The notes beneath the pieces are model-generated. The model did no database searches. It was not told the DNA's origin and saw only the letters and a list, made by a program, of their open reading frames with translations. A stretch of DNA of 64,000 nt from Ornithodoros turicata. Lineage: Eukaryota > Arthropoda > Arachnida > Ixodida > Argasidae. The stretch is taken from the NCBI RefSeq assembly GCF_037126465.1, contig NC_088204.1, positions 72,849,807 through 72,913,806 on the forward strand. The letters are read 5' to 3'. The position numbers and the translations under genes were made by a program. Shown here one piece after another: positions 46,331-59,489 of the stretch; within the stretch, counting starts at the first letter, position 1, and every line of letters starts with the position of its first letter.

Positions 46331-47187
46331 CAGTCGAACCTCGTTAATATGACACTGGTTAATGCGACATTCCGTCGCTTTATGGCCGTTTTTCTCGGGA
46401 ACCGTTTCCTCTTAATGACCCCCGCATGTAACATTTCTTCGTTAATACAACACTCCCTAATACGGCATCCCTGCTTTATGACCGTTTTTCTCTGGAACCG
46501 TTTCCTCCCAGTGGTCCCCACATGTAACACTTGTTCGTTAATACGACATCCTCGCTTTATGACCGTTCTTCTCAGGAACCGTTTCCTCCCAATCGTCCCC
46601 ACATGTAACACTTGTTCGTTAATACGAAATTTCGTTTCTACAACAATGACCGGTATTTTCCGCACATCTAGGGCTGTACTTTACCCTCGGTACTACGACC
46701 GTTGGTCACTGAACCGGTGGGTCTCCTGACCTATAGTGGCCAAAACGCGGACCCGCTTTCAGTGTAACTCACGATGGCCCTGTCTGACGTGCTTAAAAGA
46801 GCAGTGTCCTTGATCATATGGTCATAGTGACCTGCTGTAGTCGAACGACATTCGACCATTACCTTGGGAGTACCTTGGGAGTCTTCGACCATTTCCTTGG
46901 GAAGGAGCGCAGACGAACAGAGCTGACTGCCGGAAGGAAGAAGCGTGTATGCGTCAGCTTCAATGGGCGACCAAGCATACATACATTAAATCCATACATT
47001 ATTTTAAACAATGCTTCATTATTCGTATTCTGTTACCAGCTGAAGCAATTTTCTACCTTTCGAAGCTTACGTAAACGCTATAGTGCGACCCGTATAACAC
47101 GTGCATGGTGTTCGTTAATATTGTAATTCGCTTTATGATAAAAAAATCCTCGGGAACGGCCGTGGTCATATTAACGAGTTTCCTCTG
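46331..47187. mobile_element. Tigger/pogo-like non-autonomous transposon with internal tandem repeats
   Basis: The left end is CAGTCGAACCTCGTTAATATGAC and the right end, inverted, is CAGAGGAAACTCGTTAATATGACC; CAGT...CTCGTTAAT ends are typical of pogo/Tigger. A TA precedes the left end. From 46,345 to 46,640 a unit of about 85 bp (TTCGTTAATACGACATCC ... GGAACCGTTTCCTC) repeats three to four times. Opposing frames across it are repeat translations, not genes. Confidence 0.6.
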
Positions 47188-47689
47188 CATATATGTATTT
47201 ATTTTGTGTCGGTTGTAACCATATTCTATACCCCTAATAAAACCACAGTATACGCCAATTAAGTAATAATAATAGTAATAATAACATTTTTTATTACATG
47301 CCCAAAAACGACCTCGAGGGCCTTGTCGTGGGCGCACGCTCAAAAAATTGTACATAGTGCTGAAAACGACAGAGGAGATATACGAGTACATTACACGCAC
47401 AGTTTTCATAATACGCACATAATCCACGGAGCCGATATACAATAATATCGTTGGATAGATTGCTTATATCTAACATTCTATGCACGACTCGCATAACGTA
47501 TTGCACATTACAGATACGTGAAACTGTAGGAGTAACTATATGAGTAAAAGAGAGCAGAAATTATATGCAATACATCGGAGACACTTCGGAATATAAAATA
47601 AAAAAAAATGGCACAATGAAAATGGATGAAATTCACAAATGGAAAACTTTCGATACGACCTCTTTGCGTAAAACGGGAATAGATTAAAA

Positions 47690-48188
47690 AAAATCACATG
47701 ACAGCGAGTTTATGACTGTCTTGCCTCGCGAGGTAGGGTTTCCTTTACATACATTTCGGTAAAAAAATGTGGGGTGCTTTCGTAAGAACACACCAGGAAC
47801 AGCAAAATGCAGAGATCCTAGTAACTTTGGGCAGTCAATTTGAGAATAAATGCATTTGTACAAGAAAATGGCATCAGTAATGTCGCTAACATGGTGGAGT
47901 AGATGTCCGTAATTGTACGACTGGAGTCCCGGGGACTGACCGAAATACAGACAGTGCAAGTTCTTGGGCAGCTTCTAGGCGGTGAGACTTAGTGTTACTT
48001 AGACAGTTCCATATTAATGATACGTAGACGAGACGAGGCTGAACATAGACCTGATGTAGGCTAGCAAAAACATCACGATTTGGGAACATCTTGCACTTGT
48101 ATGTGAGCAATCCTAGAGTGCGCAATGCGGAAGAGTGTACAAGAGCATACATGTTCACTGAAGCATAATCTCGAATCGAATGTGGCAC
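47690..48188 (-). pseudogene. C-terminal fragment of a LINE reverse transcriptase
   Basis: The minus frame reads LRTLGLLTYKCKMF, then LHQVYVQPRLVYVSLIWNCL, a typical thumb/post-RT block of non-LTR retrotransposons (V.P.LEY.S.VW). A second frame at 47,684-47,959 carries the following C-terminal segment. It is truncated at 48,188, where a plus-strand GIY-YIG fragment begins. Confidence 0.6.
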
Positions 48189-48207
48189 CGAGATACTATT
48201 ATCACGT

Positions 48208-48483
48208 GGAGTATGCTACGTCGGGCAAATTGCGCGATGTGTTCTGGAGCGCTTTAGAGAACATTCCTTAGCTGTTAAGAATTGTGATAGAACGTCGGAA
48301 AACGTCAGGCATGTGCGAGGGCTTCGAAATTGTGCTCTCTTGTTCAACGAAACTGAGTGCGTATATCAGATAAAAGATACACGTGTCATCATGGAAGCGG
48401 CATACTTGGCCCGCATACTGGAAAGCGCTACTAACCCCTCTACCGATCTAAAACCTTCTCACCTTAAGGTTCTTTCCCTTTGA
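48208..48483 (+). pseudogene. orphan GIY-YIG endonuclease C-terminus (Penelope-like)
   Basis: GVCYVGQIARCVLERFREHS is a GIY-YIG core, with E and R residues following at expected places, and the frame runs to a TGA at 48,481. No reverse transcriptase precedes it; the preceding DNA is a minus-strand LINE fragment. It differs from the 39.5-kb element. Confidence 0.6.
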
Positions 48484-49273
48484 TGCGCTTGTATTGCGAA
48501 AATTAAAGCTTCGTTGCTGGTTCTGAGTTAGTGGAGTTACGGCTGTCCCTTTGGTCCTCCTCAAACTCGAGGTAAGATCCCTCAGTCCCTGTCATACCAG
48601 ATAGCTTGCCTCATTCTCCTTTCAACTCTATAATTTTATGACAAAAGCGCACGAACATAACAATGAGGAATGGCGGAAAGCTGTCCTCCTATTTTCTAGG
48701 ACCGTAGCGCTCTCAAGCATAGAGGGAAGCAACGGTCTCGAGGATCTAGATGTTTTGCAACTGAGACAACATTTTTGTTCCTTCCACAAGAAGAATGGCC
48801 CTGTGTTGTCAATTGTGTTGCCCACTAGGCCAACTTAGTCGCTTGGTGCTTTCGTTGCCTATCCACGCCGGCTCGAGCACACTGCCGCGCCGGGGACCGC
48901 TTCCAGTAGGCACGGACTGCTCAAGACAGAAGCGACACTTCCGCCATTTGCCTTAAGTAACTGCTCACCCCAGATAAGTAAACCACACTGAGTCTCCCGT
49001 CGCTGCTTTCGTCATCGGAATGAGGCATTCTACAGTTGTGCACAAAGTTGCAAAGCGGTTCAGGAAAGTGCAGACAGGTTCACCTTTCGTGCCTAACATG
49101 GACACTTGCTGGTGAACCCATTGTTTTGAAATATCTAACAGAAGCAAAAAGGCACGCCAATGCGTTCTGCCACGAAGCCAATAGGGCGAAAATAAGTCTC
49201 CCAGAAAAGAAAAAAAGTGAAAAAGAAAGCGCATCGATTCTACTTGTACACAATCAAGAGACTTCTTATACAG

Positions 49274-52141
49274 CCCTACTGAAAAATCCTATATGTAGAT
49301 CCTCATATGATGTTATTGGATATAGGACCTATAAGTGGTGTAGGTTCCACAGGAGTTATAGGTTTTATAGGAGCAATATAGGTATTATAGGAGATGTAGG
49401 ACCTGCGTCTCCTATATGATCTGTACACTGCGTGTATGGGGACACGGTATGAAATTTGGCTGTGGCGATACATGCATACACATGCAATGAACAAAAATAA
49501 TAAGAGAGGAGTACAATAAAATACCATCTACTTCCCTTTATTTATTAATACCATTCACAATTTTTTACATTCAAGGACACAGCTGTAAAAGCTTGCACTG
49601 CCGTGGAGCAGATGACGGAGTTGCATGGGTGAGGCGTATGCCTCATCTGTTTCACAGTAAACACAAATCAGTGAAGAGCTCTGCAACGTACTTTGACGCG
49701 ACTTACTTGATGTCTTTCAACATTTCCGTGACGTATCTGTTCATTTTCCCACGTCGTGTGTGTGCTGGCTCATCTGCGTTGTTCACGAAAATCGATCCGT
49801 GAAAAACATCTGAAATTCACAAATTCGTCGTAAGTAGCGGGGCCACTGGAGCATCACATGTGACATCTTAACCCTGATAAGCGTTGGAGGTTTACCAATA
49901 GGGACACTGAGCTAACAGATAGAAATAAGGTAATAGGAATCACAAGGGTAATATTCACACTGAGAGCATAAAGTAGGAGGAACCCACATGCTGCAAAGGA
50001 TACCGAACAAAAAGCACGAAACATGACACTACTGGCACGCAACTAACCTTTACTTCACCAAATCGAAGGGCTTCTGGACGTATCTTCCAACACGCACACA
50101 AGAAAGCACGTCCAGGCATCACCTGTAGAGCAGAATAACACATCCACAGCAGTTCGGTGCACCAGATGGGCCCAGAGCCACAACGAAACGCGAAAATCCG
50201 GATGCGAGAACAAACGCGTCCGACCTCAACGAACTTTGCAAGCGAAATGAACGCCAGAGCGCCAGAGCCCCGCCTGGTGGCGGCGGTGGAAGGGAAGGAA
50301 GATGCACGCTGTTCAGGCGCTCCTCGCACTATGGCAAGAGAACGGAAAGTCGCGCGAGGACGGGACTAATACTATCGGAAAGAGGACGCTTTCCCCGTCA
50401 AAAAGAGACCTCAATCGCGTTTCTACGCCTACAAAAACCCGATATCGAGAAAAATGCCCCGGTCCTATGTATAAGAGGGCCGCCGTTGCCACGGTGTCCT
50501 AACTCGGGAACGGAGAGAGATAGAAAGGTGCCGCAAGTTTCTACGCGTTGCCTATATCGAGTGCGTTTATCCATTAAAAGGAAATTCGCATCCGCCGCGG
50601 GATTGAAACCTGAAAACGGAGACAAAGTCAGGAAATGGTGGTCGGTGTCAGGAATTTCGAGAATGACGCCTTAACCGCTGGAAATGGACGGATGGTTTGA
50701 ATGAGAAAGTTGTAGATCAGAGAACAGAGCACATGCTCACAAAATTTCAACTGAATCGGACGTCGGGTATGCGAGTTAAGACTCCGAACAGTGGGAAGCG
50801 TTTCAGAGTTGCGTTAGCCAGACTGGTCGCCTCGTCATACTCTCAAGCCGATATCGCGAGAACGGAACGTCGCGCGTCTACGGGATCAACGCTGTTCGAA
50901 AGAGCACATCGAGACTGTCACAACGAAGGGAAACACGACAATGTCGCAACAAGGGGAACGTTTTGGGGGGGAAAAGCCGTCGGTCCCATGTACTGGGAGG
51001 CCAGTAAACGCGGAAACCTGTAACTCGAGAACCGCTAAAGTTGGAAAAGTGTGGTAAATTTTACCACGTGCACCGCGTCGATAACAGTATGCTCTCCAAA
51101 GATACATCATGTCCGACTCGAGCTTATTTCCGAAAAAGGGCCCCGAAGTTCGAAAAAACGGCGTTTCTAACGCGTCTCCTCGTACAACTTCTAAACCACG
51201 AGATCAGCTGCTAGTGTGATTTGAGCGATCGTAGAACTATTCCAGACCTGTTCGGACCTAAATTTTGGTCTCGATCCGATAAACGGGGCGAGAGGTACGG
51301 GACTTTGGAGGTGTCGGAAGCACTGGCGGCGGCCTTGAATTTCCAAATATCTCGGCAACTGTCAGGATTTCTCACAAGCCACGAGCATGCAAGCGAAGGG
51401 GGAAGAAACGGGAATTCGTCACAAAAAACCGCGTCCCGATATGACAGCTGCAGGCCGAGATATTAGACCCGGAAACCCATCGAGCGACAAAGCAATATCG
51501 CTGGATGGGGTTCAACAACCACTGGACGGTTGAAAAACGCCAAGTACTGTAATGTGCCAAATGTGTGCATGGAACGCACGCATCATTTTATGTTTGATCT
51601 TTGGTCGATCAGTAATTGACTTGTATGTATGTTCCAAAAATGAATCGAACACATCATGAAATGAAACACATATCAGCCCTCCTAAAATCAATATAAAATT
51701 TTTACATGTAAATATTTTATATTGATTTTAGGAGGGCTGGTATGTGTTCCTGCACGTTCTTACTTGTTTCAGGGTTTCAGGGACTTATAACTGGCCGGCA
51801 AAGAATGACTCCTATGTGGCCGTATGTGACCCTGTATGACTCCTGCATGGTCTACATATAGGACCCGTGTAACTCCTACATCCTCAGTGTAGGAACTTAT
51901 GGGTCCTGCATGGTCCTACATGACTCCTGCATGGGCTCGTTTAGGATCCCATAATGGCCTACACAGGAGTTATATAGGACCTTATGGCTCCTACATGACT
52001 CCGGCATGGACTCGTACAGGATCCCATAATGACCTACACAGGAGTTATATAGGTTCCTAAATAACCCATAAGGATCCTGTAGCATCCTATATAATTTTAC
52101 ACAGGACCTATATGAATTACTTATGGGTTTTTTCAATAGGG
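49274..52141. mobile_element. 2.9-kb DNA element with CCCTA(C/T)TGAAAAA ends and subterminal repeats
   Basis: The left end CCCTACTGAAAAATCC is inverted at the right end CCCTATTGAAAAAACCC. Both subterminal zones (49,290-49,410 and 51,790-52,120) are dense in TAGGAC/GTCCTA and GGAGTTATA motifs. The right zone contains a direct duplication of about 90 bp (TCGTTTAGGATCCCATAATG / TCGTACAGGATCCCATAATG). The middle (50.1-51.5 kb) is GC-richer, with repeated CGAGAAC-like motifs and no good ORF. The superfamily is not recognised. Confidence 0.5.
51672..51760. repeat. near-perfect hairpin
   Basis: The arms ATCAGCCCTCCTAAAATCAA and TTGATTTTAGGAGGGCTGGT are complementary across an AT-rich centre (TTTTTACATGTAAATA). 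It is nested inside the 2.9-kb element. Confidence 0.75.
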
Positions 52142-53017
52142 AGGGTGTCCCAGAACTTGTCATTGACTTATAATAAAAAAACTACGCCACCTAGAATCAT
52201 GCGGTCAACGGCATTTGTTCTTATTAGGTTTTTGCCACCTTGTAAAGTTAATGTCATGTACCCCAAGTTTAATGATGCAAATACTTGCGAACTGAACTCA
52301 GAAATTTGCCAAGGGAAGGTCACTTTTTTACCTCACCAATATGAAGAGCGTGCCGAATTCACTCAAATTTATGATAATTGACAGTGATATTCATGAGCTA
52401 TCCCATCGGAAAAAATCGCCTAATATCATGCTTTTCGGAGCACCGGACCATAACGCGCGATGTCTTTCTGATTGCAATCGCTCGCAGTCTGACGAAAGGA
52501 GGTTCCGAAGCCAGCCCACAGAGTGATAGTAGAAAAAAGTAACAGTTCCTAAAATTGGGAGAGGGAAACCATTATCCCAGCGAAAGTCGGACGTGATAAG
52601 CAATGCCTGCGTTATCTCTTTCTGTGATGCAGAGGTGGGCTGGGTTTCCAACCTCCTTTCGTCGGACTGACACAGATTGTGCTGGAAAATTCATCGTGCG
52701 CTATTCTGTGCGACCTCCGTAGAGCACGATGTTCGGCTATTTTTTTCCGATGGGATAGCTCCTGAATATCCCTGTCAATTATCATTAATTTGAGTAAATT
52801 ATACACGCTCTTCACATTGGTGGGGTAAAAAAGTGACCTTTGCTAGGCAAATTTCCGACTTAAGCTCGCAAAAATTTACATAATTAAACTTACGTTACAC
52901 GACATTCACATGAGGAGGTGGCAAAAACCCAGTAAGAACAAATACCGTTGACCCCATGACTCTAGGTGGTGTGGTTTTTTTATTATAATTCAATGACACG
53001 TTTTCTGAGACACCCTG
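52141..53017. mobile_element. foldback mariner-like MITE, copy 1
   Basis: The ends GAGGGTGTCCCAGAAC and, inverted, CAGGGTGTCTCAGAAAACG. Long inverted arms (CACTTTTTTACC...CACCAATATGAAGAGCGTG against CACGCTCTTCACATTGGTGG). The two copies at 52.1 and 62.5 kb share order and most bases. It sits exactly at the right end of the 2.9-kb element. Confidence 0.75.
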
Positions 53018-56000
53018 TATACACACTTAAGTGTGTAAGCTTCTTTCTAAAGCTCGAGGTCAACGGATATTCTAACAAAACCTTGTGGGCTGCATTGCTT
53101 CGCTTCAGGCCGGCGAGGAGGTGGTGTCCCAGGATGGGCATTAATATGTTTTTTGAGTATTTAAATATAAATGCGAAATACTTTGTTGAAAGAGGTATTT
53201 AAAGGGACTCTGACCAGAAGTTCGACAAATCTTTCGTTTGCATCTATTACGAAGGTATAATATGCCTCCAAGCCACACGCGAAATATTTTGGCTGTGCGC
53301 GGAGGCAAAGTTTGCCAAACGGGGAGCTGAAAACCGGCTTCGCTTTTCCCCCTCAACTCGCGCAATCGGAGCCGAAATCTAGCCTCTTTGCAGTGGACAT
53401 CCGCCAATTTCCGTGTGCGTGACGAAATCACGAGGGCCACGTTTCATTGGGCGCCCGGACCGGAAGTTCTGTTGTTAGTGAGTTTGTGAGAGCGCCGGCA
53501 TCCGTCCGGAGAGCGATCTTCAATATGGACGTCGAAGGAAGAAATGCGGAGACTTAGAGCCCGGAACTTGTTCCTGATCTTTCTGCGATTCCAGAAGAAA
53601 ATTCTGCGTGCTGAACAGCTCGGTAGGCTTTCGAAACGTCGCCGATGCCGCGAATGCGAGACGAAGTTAGAGCTCTACGAACATCAGTCACAGATGAAGC
53701 AAACCGCATGAGTCGCCTGTCTTCAGGTAAGCGATGAGCTTTTTAACGCACACTGTGATCGAACATGTAAACGTTCTCAGAAATTTCGTGTTCTGATATC
53801 TAATGCGCACTTGCTGTTCATGGTGCCGGTGTGGCTGGTGTGTCATAATGCCGAAGGAGGTCGAATGCTTGTGCTGCAAGGAGCTCGAAAACACTGCCGA
53901 ATGACTGCAGTATGAGTGCATTACAACCCACAAAGATTTCCAACTTCTATTCTTCAATATGACTGTCCTGAAGGTCGCATATTGAACTCCGTGGGCAGCG
54001 CTAACCTATGAGCGACTATATTCACAAGTAAGTCACATGTGTCCTTGTCGAACGATGTTAAAATTTGGGCGCCCAAAACTGGTTTGGTCCTGCAATAAAG
54101 TCGTTAAAAACTCCAGTACAGGGCGCAGCACATAAAAGGCTATACAGTACACGACTCTGAACTGGAGAAAACCAATATAGGCAATTTTGTAATTGTCAGT
54201 GTGCTGTGTCCTGAGTCACGTTTTTATGTATTGCCCTGTGCATAAGGTTTTAGCGTAGGTTTTTAGCGATATTGAGTGTTCTTGATTGTCGATTCGGTGA
54301 AAAGTAAAACAATGCTGGGTTCTAAAAGAACACAACATGTGTAGTAATGTACAAGGTGTGGGCATGTAAACTGCAGTTGCTCTCAGGTACATGTAGAAAC
54401 GACATTGCACACACACTGTACTGTAACCGGTTACCTATTTGCCTAAACTATATTTTATGTACATCTGTGTAGACGATGCAGTGCGTATCGCCAGTTTCCA
54501 AGGTGAGTATGGCACAAGCTTGGGAAAAACAAGATCATGGTCATCCCAGCCTGTGCAGTGAAGAGGGTCTGGCAAGCCTTTCCCACAGAAAATGCCACAA
54601 GCTTCAAGTACCCAAGATCCTAACTGGGGGTACCTCTTCGCACAGCTCGTCCATCACATTTAAGATAATTCAGCATCTGTATTTAGGATGATCTATAGCT
54701 CTCAGGATGATGCATGGTTCATGAGTTCAACATGTTGTGTTGAAACACAACACTAGTCCTTTTTAATGAGTCTTGCGGGATGATAGATGAGCACTCCTTT
54801 CGTGACATTGTGTACCATTGCTACAGTGAACAATTTCTTCACCAAGACTGATGAACGAACAAAAAATAGAGTCTTGTCTTCCAAAAATGTATGTTCCTTG
54901 TAACTTCCGTATTTGTTAAGTGACCCATGTTGATGTCCCCCCTCATGTAATGCCTGCAGTGGTCTTTGAGATATATTCATAAATAAATAAATTTCAAAAC
55001 CGGAAAAAGATGTAACACGTATCCTCTCTTTGTGTGAATGATACATAAACATTCTCAGAAGATTTGTACATAGTCACACTTTGCCTCATTTTGCATAAAG
55101 CCTAGTTCCACCTCTTACATCATCTCCACGTCTTCAATCTCCAAAGCAGTACAAGGCTAAAGTAATCAGCTACTACATAAAAAGAAGGGGGGGAGGAAAA
55201 CAAACGCTGGCACAGAAGAAACCCTGGTACTTTCACAGGGCTACTCACGGCTCAGTGCTGGATCAGATCCCGATGGAAAACAGCTCCAGTGATAGATTCC
55301 ATTGATTGCACTGACTGTGAGGCACAACTCATTGGCTTGGTGGCAAGTGGGCTTGCGTCTGATAGTAAGATTTGGAAGAAAGGGAGCAAGGAACATCTCT
55401 CTTTGGTCTTAAGAAGGATATCAACATTACCTGTCAAGGTACAGAATTTCATGTTGCTTTCAGTAGGTACAACACTCCTCATAGCAGTTACCATTCGTGT
55501 TGGGAAAGCATGCTGAAGTTAGCTCGGGCAGTGCATCCAGAACTGTGAATTGGGTTCATAGAGAGCACCTGGTGAGAGGGACAGCAACAGTGTCCAGTAA
55601 AGACTCTCCAGGAATTTTGTGCAGGTTTGGGGGACACAGCTTTTAATAGTGTTGATGGAAAGCAGGGTGTCTGAAACACTGACTTCTGGTAGATGAATTC
55701 TTGTTATTTATAACCAGGTACCCATGTTCTAGTAATCTAAAAAAAGCCTTGGCTCTCTTGGAGGAAATTGCTAATGAATCTGAGTGTCTTTTGTGGAAAC
55801 AGGTTGTAACTGCCTTTTCTATCCACCCTTCTTAGTTGCCCTAGCAAAAGCAAATATGTAATGCTGTACACCATATCTGATGCTAGCACACTAATTGCTT
55901 TGAGTGTTCTCAGGCTTCTGAAATGGAGCTACCCCGTACATACGCTGTGCCATGTCGGCAAGAACATAAATCAGACTGCCTTTACTTTTTAAATTGGCCC

Positions 56001-56191
56001 TGCAGTGCTTCATGTGACTGCAAGAATGGCACCCCCAAAACAATAGGCAACAAGAATGATTTCTGCAATGTATTGAGCTTTGTAAAACAACAACTTTATT
56101 TGAAAATATATTCCAAAAGCCGGGTGACAACCTGATAATGTAGCGTCCTTTACTGCAAACACCGCTCAACACAACGAATAAAAACAGAGCG

Positions 56192-56575
56192 TAAACGTTT
56201 TGTCGCCTATCCGGGTGGCATCATCAGTACAACAGAGGCCAAAGATGAGCACATCAGCCTATCTAAGAGGGAATCTTACACATCCGATAGGGGGTCACGG
56301 TATGTATTACAGGCTGAAGCATCACACCTGATAAAGCAGGATTCTAAGAACTTTCTAGGGCCCCATCGCTAATCATGAGCAAAGGTTACTGCACCATCAA
56401 AATATATGTCCCTTAGGACAGCAGTGGTAGACTGATTCGGTCCTGTTTAGTTAAGCTAAGCATTAGTAGCCCTGGCAACTGGCTCTTTTAGTCTTGTCCC
56501 ACGTCTTTTGTCTACCTCGCCAATGTAGGTTGCATCACATTCTATGCACTCAACTTGATATGCACAGTCAAAATG
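56192..56575 (-). pseudogene. Penelope-like 3' remnant: GIY-YIG and hammerhead-like tail
   Basis: The minus strand reads CAYQVECIECDATYIGEVDK (about 56,510-56,570), the GIY-YIG start of a Penelope-like nuclease, then decays with stops. About 250 nt on comes CTGATGA (56,221-56,227) followed by a TGCC...GGCGA hairpin and CAAAACG, a hammerhead core with one changed base. A related plus-strand tail (GATGATGCCACCTGGATAGG ... GAAACG) lies at 56,683-56,720. Confidence 0.55.
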
Positions 56576-57109
56576 CCTGATGGGCACAGTGCCGCCCAAA
56601 TAGCGTATGAAATAGGTTGGATGAAAGGAATGCGGACCACCGATTTGACTCCTTTGATGTTGTTTTTGATTGTTCTCTGTTGGAGGGATGATGCCACCTG
56701 GATAGGCAATGAAACGTTTACCCTCTTTATTCTTAATTGTTGTGTTAAGCCGGTGTTCTGAGTAAAGGATTTTACATTATGAACTTTGTTTGAATGATGA
56801 TTAGTGGCGAGCTCATATACCCTGGGCCACTACTCTAACAACTGCTTGTGGTAGTGTGGTGAAATGGAATAACGAGCCTTGTAAGACAATTTACTTGGCA
56901 ATATATTTATTTATCTCTCATAGGTTGAAGAACCCAGTGTGGTGTTACATAACGGAGGGGCATGTAATCATACAAGACCGATCACCAAAAGGCCTTGCTT
57001 TTGACTAGATTAAAATTTGAAGCGATTGTAACATAAGAAATGCTGCATGGTGGCGATACGATAGGTGCTCCTCACGAGTTGTCGCCACAGTTACGGTTAG
57101 TTGAGAAAC

Positions 57110-57480
57110 TGCATATCCAGGTAGCAGGATCAAATTTTAATTAGGCTACTTTAGCCAACACGCGAGCATAGAGCACAGTGTCAAAAGCCCTTACAAAAGA
57201 AAAAGAATACTACATCTATGTGGACCCAGAAATCAAGACAGTTTGAAAGGCTGTGAACGAATTCCACTACGTTAGTTTTGCCTGAATACCCTTTTCTAAA
57301 GCCATGCTGGAATTTAAAAAAAGAAATCGACAGACTCAACTTGGTTGACAACGTGGTAGTACATGATGTGCTCCATTAGTTTACAGGGAACCCTAAAAAG
57401 TGGAGCTGGTTAATAGATAGAAGGAGCATAGTTGTCACCTCTTCTGAAGACAGGAATAAGCTTGAGACCTATGTCCTCGA
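57110..57480 (-). pseudogene. short reverse transcriptase remnant
   Basis: The minus strand reads FQHGFRKGYSGKTNVVEFVH and WVHIDVVFFFCKGFDTV, the usual RT motif with the catalytic aspartate region (D.VFLDF.KAFDTV) partly worn. Several stops follow. Confidence 0.55.
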
Positions 57481-59489
57481 CTCGCATACATACTAAGAAC
57501 CTTTGACACAGATTAACGTATCTTCATTCCAGCTCTTTCAGTTTCAGATGTTTATCTCTGTTGAGTGGTCTGTCATTCTTGTAATACAGATTGGAATTGA
57601 AATGCAGGTGCATAAGGGATGCTCTGAAAGAAAAGTGTTTGGTTTTAGTCCTCTTAATGTTTCTGAAAACGAAAACAAACTTCACGGTGACTATTCTTCT
57701 GAAATGAGCAATTCCAGGATGACAGCAAAAAAATATATCTCGCCATATCATTATATCCACCTGGCACATCAATTGAATAATGGCAGTTGAGGATGATTCA
57801 ATTTAATGACACATAAGCAACTCGGGCTATAGTGCGCCAAAACCATGGTAAAACTGTGACTTGTTAAATATCAGACGATTATACTAAAATAATATACTTT
57901 GTTGGTTGGTAAATTGAGATATAGACAAAAACATGATATGATAAAAATAAGCAATTGAAGAAAAAGCAATTGTTGGCTTTGTGTGACTGATGTCGAGTTT
58001 GCCACACTACGTGTTGAATAATAATGTATGCTGATACGCTGTAGCATATAAAGTACAATCATACACACGCTCAATATGTGGTGGATATGTGAAACCAATA
58101 TACACATACTTACATTTTAAACTTTCTTGAAAAAGGCAGTCCAAGTCTGTCGGATTTGCCAGACTCTATACAAAGCCAGTAAGCACAGTGTGGAATGACT
58201 GATTCATTTTTCGAAGGCAGAGGTGCAGCTACCACGACGCTTCGTCATCCCAATGCTTCGGAGCCGCATAGCCTAGTAAGAAGCCATCAGAAGGGTCTCA
58301 TAAAGATAACTTGGTTGAAAAAGTGGAGGGTTCTGTGGGATATGTAAGAAAGCATACGCGTTACACAACAGCTACGAGAATGATCGACTGCACCTGCATG
58401 GTTTTCAGTACGTAGACTTGGAACTGAAAAATAAGTGTGCTAACCTTGTTGATACTACTTTTCCGTCAGGACCACACGAGAGCACATTTGGTTTCTTTAG
58501 TTGAAGGTATCATCAGGTCCCCATGCTCCTTTGAGATGCAGCAGAGAGAAGTTCGCTGAGGCGAGTGACTGCCGTTGCGGTTCGTCGCTTCGCAGCAGAT
58601 CAAGAACAGTACACCGCAACGATAGGTGAAACGTTCAGAATATGGTGACCAACTCCAACACCAACCCAATGACCCGAACAAAGAGGATGAACCGGGAGTC
58701 ACACAAGTTCGCAGTTCGCAAGCTCGGCATACGGCATCCATTACAGCTGACCGGATACGGAAGCATATATCGAACGCCGTGTACAGATTGAAAAGAAAAT
58801 CGTAGAAACTGTTGCAGGTGATAAATGCAGGGTATATTTTTCTTTTTGAGGCTCTGTAACAAAAACATATTAACGTAGAAATGCCATTTCATGAAGGAAA
58901 TTGACAGATATTGCGTGACCACGTGACGCGTTTGAGCCAATTGTGGAAGTTGCGAGTGGCCCCCGTGTTGACGTCATCTTGATGGTGGGCCGGGGTGGAT
59001 ATTCTATATAAACGTATGTTTTCTCGGTTTGACGCTAGGCGTGCTGCACTCGGATGAAGTCGAATGTTTAAAATTCGAATTTAGAGAAACCGTGGGGTTT
59101 TAATGCGTGAATTTTCGCATGGAGAGTCCTTGTTGGGTGCTTTATCGACTACAAGTACGAAAGAGCTCCCACAGTTTCTGGTCAGAGTCCCTTTAAATAC
59201 TCTACATAAATACTTTTCAATATGATCATTTAAATACAAAGTAAAACACCCACATCTTCTGGATTTCCATCGTATAAATACAGTAGTTAAATATCATAAC
59301 CACTACCATAAATACTATGAGGAAGATGTCATCTGGAATCGCAAAAATAATAAAGATCATAGCAACATATTAGCAAGGAAGAATAGCATTCATTCGTTAC
59401 TTATCATGGCGATTTCTTTAGAAGTTTCTAGAAGACTGCGTCTTCTATATATATATTCTGTTCGGCCCTAGAATCACATTCACAAGTAC

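Larger units (their letters stand above)
53195..59201. mobile_element. 6.0-kb interval bounded by 25-bp inverted repeats (possible decayed transposon)
   Basis: The 25 bases at 53,195-53,219 (GTATTTAAAGGGACTCTGAC...) are the exact inverse of 59,177-59,201. Inside the left end, 53,460-53,735 looks like a promoter and first exon: GC-rich, ATG at 53,525, a basic RLSKRRRCRECETKLELYE stretch in another frame, and a GTAAGC donor at about 53,727. Near the right end a TATA box (TCTATATAAACG, about 59,010) lies on the plus strand. The interior is broken by stops and carries Penelope and LINE remnants. The family is not identified. Confidence 0.4.

Noticed and set aside
46231..46729. Two opposing ORFs of about 145 residues with internal repeats
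   Set aside because: They are translations of the tandem repeats in a Tigger-like element. Repeats that avoid stops in both strands explain the length.
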